From Gammaproteobacteria bacterium (GTDB lineage Bacteria; Pseudomonadota; Gammaproteobacteria; Pseudomonadales; Halieaceae), in NCBI GenBank assembly GCA_030426545.1, contig JAUHYL010000029.1:1-47263 (forward strand): DNA of 47,263 nt, given 5' to 3'. Shown here piece after piece: positions 44,564 through 47,263 of the stretch; the first letter of the stretch is position 1, and each line of letters begins with the position of its first letter. The notes below the pieces were generated by a model. It was not told the DNA's origin and ran no database searches. It saw only the letters and a program-made list of their open reading frames with translations. A program made the translations under genes and the position numbers.

Positions 44564-44645
44564 CCAGGCGATCGGCGCGGCAGGAGCGGACTCCAGGTCT
44601 GTGCTCCACGGTGGTGAACCACCCGAACTCGCCAGTCACACAGAC
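44559..44645 (-). promoter_or_regulatory. ZTP (pfl) riboswitch upstream of glyA
   Basis: On the minus strand P1 is formed by GTCTGTG (44645-44639) and CACAGAC (44603-44597). Inside is the conserved GTGACTGGCGAG, the hairpin GGTGGTTCACCACC and GTGGAGC. After a linker comes the 3' conserved GCCTGGGCATC. This is the ZTP/ZMP-binding aptamer (pfl motif). ZTP riboswitches turn on one-carbon and purine genes when ZTP/ZMP rises. The rest of the gap to 44757 should hold the promoter, not identified. Confidence 0.92.
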
Positions 44646-44757
44646 GCAGACAAGGTAGAACGGCAGCAGCGATCCGGCAAGACTGAATTTGTCACAAACT
44701 TGATGGGTGGTGACTGTGGCGCAGTGACAGGGCGCCTTAATCAGGCATTGAGGACGC

Positions 44758-45120
44758 TCAGCCGAGCAACAGTGGCGCCAGAAACAGGAAGCACAGCGTG
44801 CCATCAACTACGATGCCCGGTATCGCGCCCTTCAGGCCGATTCCGTCCACCGCCAGAGACCACAAGCGCGCCAGCGTCAGCACACCCCAGGTAAGGCCGA
44901 GTGCGGTAAAGATCAACGGTTCACCGAACGTGAACGCGGCGATGGCCATACCGAGGTTAAGGCCACCGAAAACGGCCCTTGCCTCAGATACTGCCGCCGC
45001 ATTCGTCAGTTCGATACCCAGCGGTTTTACCAGCAATCGCGGCTTGAAAAAACCAATCAGTCCGAAGAGCAGCGTGATGGCGGCGCCCAGTTTCGGCAAA
45101 AAGGGAATGATCTCGTTCAT
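44758..45120 (-). CDS. DUF4345-like small membrane protein
   Basis: The 120-residue protein has four hydrophobic segments (about 7-28, 48-72, 74-92, 102-118) and the motif ARAVFGGLNLGMAIAAF, as in DUF4345 membrane proteins. Function unknown. It follows the flavin monooxygenase by 83 bases on the same strand and may share its transcript. The ATG at 45120 is supported by the start of the first segment. Confidence 0.68.
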   Translation of the reverse strand: MNEIIPFLPKLGAAITLLFGLIGFFKPRLLVKPLGIELTNAAAVSEARAVFGGLNLGMAIAAFTFGEPLIFTALGLTWGVLTLARLWSLAVDGIGLKGAIPGIVVDGTLCFLFLAPLLLG

Positions 45121-45203
45121 GTTCGGCTCCAGAGCTGTTGGATTGGATTGTTAGAGAGGATTGCGGCATTCCCGCTGCTCCACTGCACCGCCGTGCGATT
45201 GCG

Positions 45204-46661
45204 TTAAACAGATTCGAAATCGGCCAGTGAACAACGCGCCTGGCGGCGGCGATAGTCTTTGAATCCGCCGGGGAACAGAAACGGCGCATGGCCGGTTTCG
45301 GTGCGGTAATAACTGTTACAACTCGACGCACCCCAGGAATAGTTTTCGTAATTCGCGGACAGTTCCGCGTTGTAATTGTGTTCCACCTCCGGACGCACAC
45401 TGATCGCGCCAATACCGGCGCGCTCCTTTTCCTGCAACAGGCGCACTATCGTGGCCGCGTTCTGCTCGACACTGGTGAAGTAGGACACATTAATCGCCAG
45501 GCCATTCGGACCTGTGCCGAAAAAGTAATTGGGAAAGCCCGGAACCGCAATGCCCGCATAAGCCTGGGGAGCCTGCGCCATACGTTCGGCCAGCACAGTG
45601 CCACCATCACCGCGGACATCGATACGATCGAAATCCAGTACCTGGTAGCCCGTGCAGTAAACGATGACATCCACATCAATTTCACGTCCACTGGTGGTGG
45701 TGATGCCCTCCGGGCGCACTGCCTGCAATCCTTCAGCGACCAGTTCGACGTTGTCTCGATTCAGCGCGGGGTAAAAGTCGTCCGACACCAGACCTCGTTT
45801 GCAGCCGTAATGTGTATTGGGTGTAACAGCCTCACGCAGTTGTGGATCGTCTATGGCCTCAGCGATGAACTTGTGCACCCGGCTCTCAAACTGCTGCATA
45901 CGATTGTGGCCCAGCGTTACGCCTTCAAGCACGGTACCCATCAGCAGGCCCTGACCCCAACGCCAGAACTTCAACAGAGGAGGCAGGTGACGAAACAGAA
46001 ACTTTTGCGTGGGCGAATAGGCTTTCCAGTTGCGCGGCATAATCCAGTTCGGTGTGCGCTGCAGTACAGTCAAGTGCCCCGCTATCGCTGCGACTTCGGG
46101 GACGATCTGTACCGCTGCCGCCGCTGAACCAACGATCGCCACGCGCTTGCCAGACAGGTCCACCGCGTGATTCCAGTGAGTGGAGTGCCACCACGCACCC
46201 TGAAACGCCTCAATGCCGGACACCTGGGGATAGATCGCCGTATGCTGGCCGCCCATGCAGTTGATTACAACATCAAAAGAATGGGTCTTTTCCCCGGCAT
46301 CCACGAGTTTCCAGGTTTTGTCGGGCTGATAGTGCGCGCACTTGATCTCGGTATTGAACGCTATGTTCTCGGTCAACCCAAACTCATCCACGCATTGTTG
46401 CAGGTAAGCCTCAATTTCGGCCTGACCCACATAGTTGGCCGACCAGTCAGGGTTGGGGCGATAGGAAAACGTGTAGGAGTGGGCCCACAGATCACAGGCC
46501 AAACCAGGATAACTGTGCAGGTGCCAGGTTCCACCGGCCGCAGAGGCTTTTTCGAAGATCGTGAAGTTGGTAAATCCCTGCTGCTGTAACTCCCTGCCCA
46601 CGGCGATGCCTGCGGGCCCGGCCCCGATCACAGCAATACGTGTATTGAATCGGCTATTCAT
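45204..46661 (-). CDS. Flavin-containing monooxygenase, Baeyer-Villiger type
   Basis: The 485-residue protein has a FAD Rossmann motif (GAGPAG, 13-18), GGTWHLHSYPGLACD and the Baeyer-Villiger fingerprint FxGxxxHxxxW (FQGAWWHSTHW, 153-163). The NADPH Rossmann motif is GSAAAAV, a variant known in this subgroup, and VIVYCTGYQ follows. It should insert oxygen into ketones or oxidise heteroatoms, using NADPH; the substrate is unknown. ATG 46661 overlaps the stop of the PQQ-type gene upstream (ATGA), so the two are translationally coupled. Confidence 0.92.
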   Translation of the reverse strand: MNSRFNTRIAVIGAGPAGIAVGRELQQQGFTNFTIFEKASAAGGTWHLHSYPGLACDLWAHSYTFSYRPNPDWSANYVGQAEIEAYLQQCVDEFGLTENIAFNTEIKCAHYQPDKTWKLVDAGEKTHSFDVVINCMGGQHTAIYPQVSGIEAFQGAWWHSTHWNHAVDLSGKRVAIVGSAAAAVQIVPEVAAIAGHLTVLQRTPNWIMPRNWKAYSPTQKFLFRHLPPLLKFWRWGQGLLMGTVLEGVTLGHNRMQQFESRVHKFIAEAIDDPQLREAVTPNTHYGCKRGLVSDDFYPALNRDNVELVAEGLQAVRPEGITTTSGREIDVDVIVYCTGYQVLDFDRIDVRGDGGTVLAERMAQAPQAYAGIAVPGFPNYFFGTGPNGLAINVSYFTSVEQNAATIVRLLQEKERAGIGAISVRPEVEHNYNAELSANYENYSWGASSCNSYYRTETGHAPFLFPGGFKDYRRRQARCSLADFESV

Positions 46662-47263
46662 TGCGGTGACCTGTCTGTTTTGCGCTGCACTTCGAACACG
46701 AGAAACGCGTTGCCGGGAATCTGACTGAACTGACCGTACCCAGACACGACAAAAAGCTGTCCGGCGTCGAGAAGAATGCCACCTGCGTCTATCGAGCCGC
46801 CCATTGCACTACCCCCGTTAACCGCACTGTGGCGCCCGGTGCTGTCAAAAGACCAACGTTGTGTGCCGGTGTCAGCGTCGAAGGCGCGCAGGTATCCGTC
46901 CAGGGTCGGCGCGAACACCAGATTATCAGTGGCGGTAATCGCGGCAGAGAAGCCGGGAAAACAGCCTTTGACAGCGTCGCCAGATGCATCCCGGCAATCG
47001 CCCGGCGCTGCCACTTCCCAACGCTTGCGACCACTGGCGATATCAACCGCGTGCAGCGAGGGATTGGGCGTGCCATTGAAACTGTCGCCTACCAGGTCGC
47101 CGATCGGTCGATCACTGATTGGCACATAGAGCACGCCTCGCTTTTCATCCACCGCCATCGCAAAGTGCACGCCCCCTGCCTTACCGCCCGATCCCGTGCG
47201 ATCGCTCCACACAGGCTTACCCTGGGCGGCGGGATCCAGCGCCAGGAAGCGACCGTTCTTCTG
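46658..47263 (-). CDS. PQQ-type beta-propeller dehydrogenase, C-terminal part (cut by the window edge)
   Basis: The reading frame runs from the right edge (QKNGRFLALDPAAQGKPVW) through the propeller repeats LHAVDIASGRKRWEV, GYLRAFDADTGTQRWSFDS and the end block NGGSAMGGSIDAGGILLDAGQLFVVSGYG to the stop at 46658. This resembles PQQ-dependent enzymes such as polyvinyl alcohol dehydrogenase-like proteins. The cofactor cannot be verified because the N-terminal half is missing. It overlaps the Baeyer-Villiger monooxygenase start by ATGA, so a dehydrogenase that makes a ketone followed by a monooxygenase is plausible. Confidence 0.78.
   Translation of the reverse strand, partial: QKNGRFLALDPAAQGKPVWSDRTGSGGKAGGVHFAMAVDEKRGVLYVPISDRPIGDLVGDSFNGTPNPSLHAVDIASGRKRWEVAAPGDCRDASGDAVKGCFPGFSAAITATDNLVFAPTLDGYLRAFDADTGTQRWSFDSTGRHSAVNGGSAMGGSIDAGGILLDAGQLFVVSGYGQFSQIPGNAFLVFEVQRKTDRSPQ

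Noticed and set aside
1-47263. tRNA, rRNA, CRISPR array, insertion sequence or prophage
   Set aside because: No tRNA-like T-loop with matching arms, no spaced repeats, no transposase, integrase or phage protein was found by reading.

Overview
The window looks like chromosomal DNA from a free-living, GC-rich marine gammaproteobacterium, most plausibly of the Halieaceae/Cellvibrionales type. This rests on gene content rather than a marker gene: two non-SusC TonB-dependent receptors, an exosortase-type (PEP-CTERM-like) surface protein with its TPR partner PrsT, a COQ4-like ubiquinone protein, two membrane fatty acid hydroxylase/sterol desaturase proteins, a pterin/folate operon and many lipoproteins. 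No rRNA, tRNA, IS element, phage gene or CRISPR array was seen. Genes are densely packed on both strands, often tail to tail with 0-20 bases between or overlapping.

Left part (1-11,000). A frameshifted serine hydrolase start lies at the left edge. It is followed by a VWA-OmpA lipoprotein, an unknown secreted protein, a first membrane hydroxylase, a retropepsin-like aspartic protease, an FMN-binding split-barrel protein, an HSL-type esterase, a second membrane hydroxylase, a polysaccharide deacetylase, a COQ4-like protein with a secreted LolA-like partner, and a GH29 alpha-L-fucosidase lipoprotein. The fucosidase is divergent from a TonB receptor.

Middle (11,000-28,000). The TonB receptor and a SnoaL-like protein are followed by an SGNH-like lipoprotein, a large alpha/beta hydrolase lipoprotein and an intact diguanylate cyclase with a long structured leader. 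Next is a copper module: a small Cys-rich periplasmic protein and a multicopper oxidase fused to a CopB-like C-terminal barrel. A CehA/McbA-type metallohydrolase, PrsT and an XDP1-like exosortase substrate come next. The XDP1-like gene has a good sigma-54 promoter candidate and its own terminator.

Right part (28,000-47,263). An SDR and a second TonB receptor are divergent. Then come a DUF2834 protein, a PP2C phosphatase facing an FHA membrane protein, an HSL esterase, a CmcJ/NvfI-like putative oxygenase, a YidB-like protein, a class C serine hydrolase, a PhoD-like phosphatase, a MAPEG protein, and a very large lipoprotein with a c-type haem motif and copper monooxygenase (PHM-like) motifs. 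A minus-strand folate operon follows: ZTP riboswitch, glyA, pteridine reductase. The window ends with a DUF4345 protein, a flavin monooxygenase of Baeyer-Villiger type and a PQQ-type beta-propeller cut by the right edge.

How the parts may work together: the best supported regulatory unit is the ZTP riboswitch controlling glyA plus a pteridine reductase; its expression platform can be drawn as a stem hiding the glyA ribosome binding site. The copper theme recurs (CopA-CopB fusion, small Cys-rich protein, copper monooxygenase lipoprotein with a His-rich tail). The exosortase substrate and PrsT imply an exosortase and EPS locus elsewhere in the genome.
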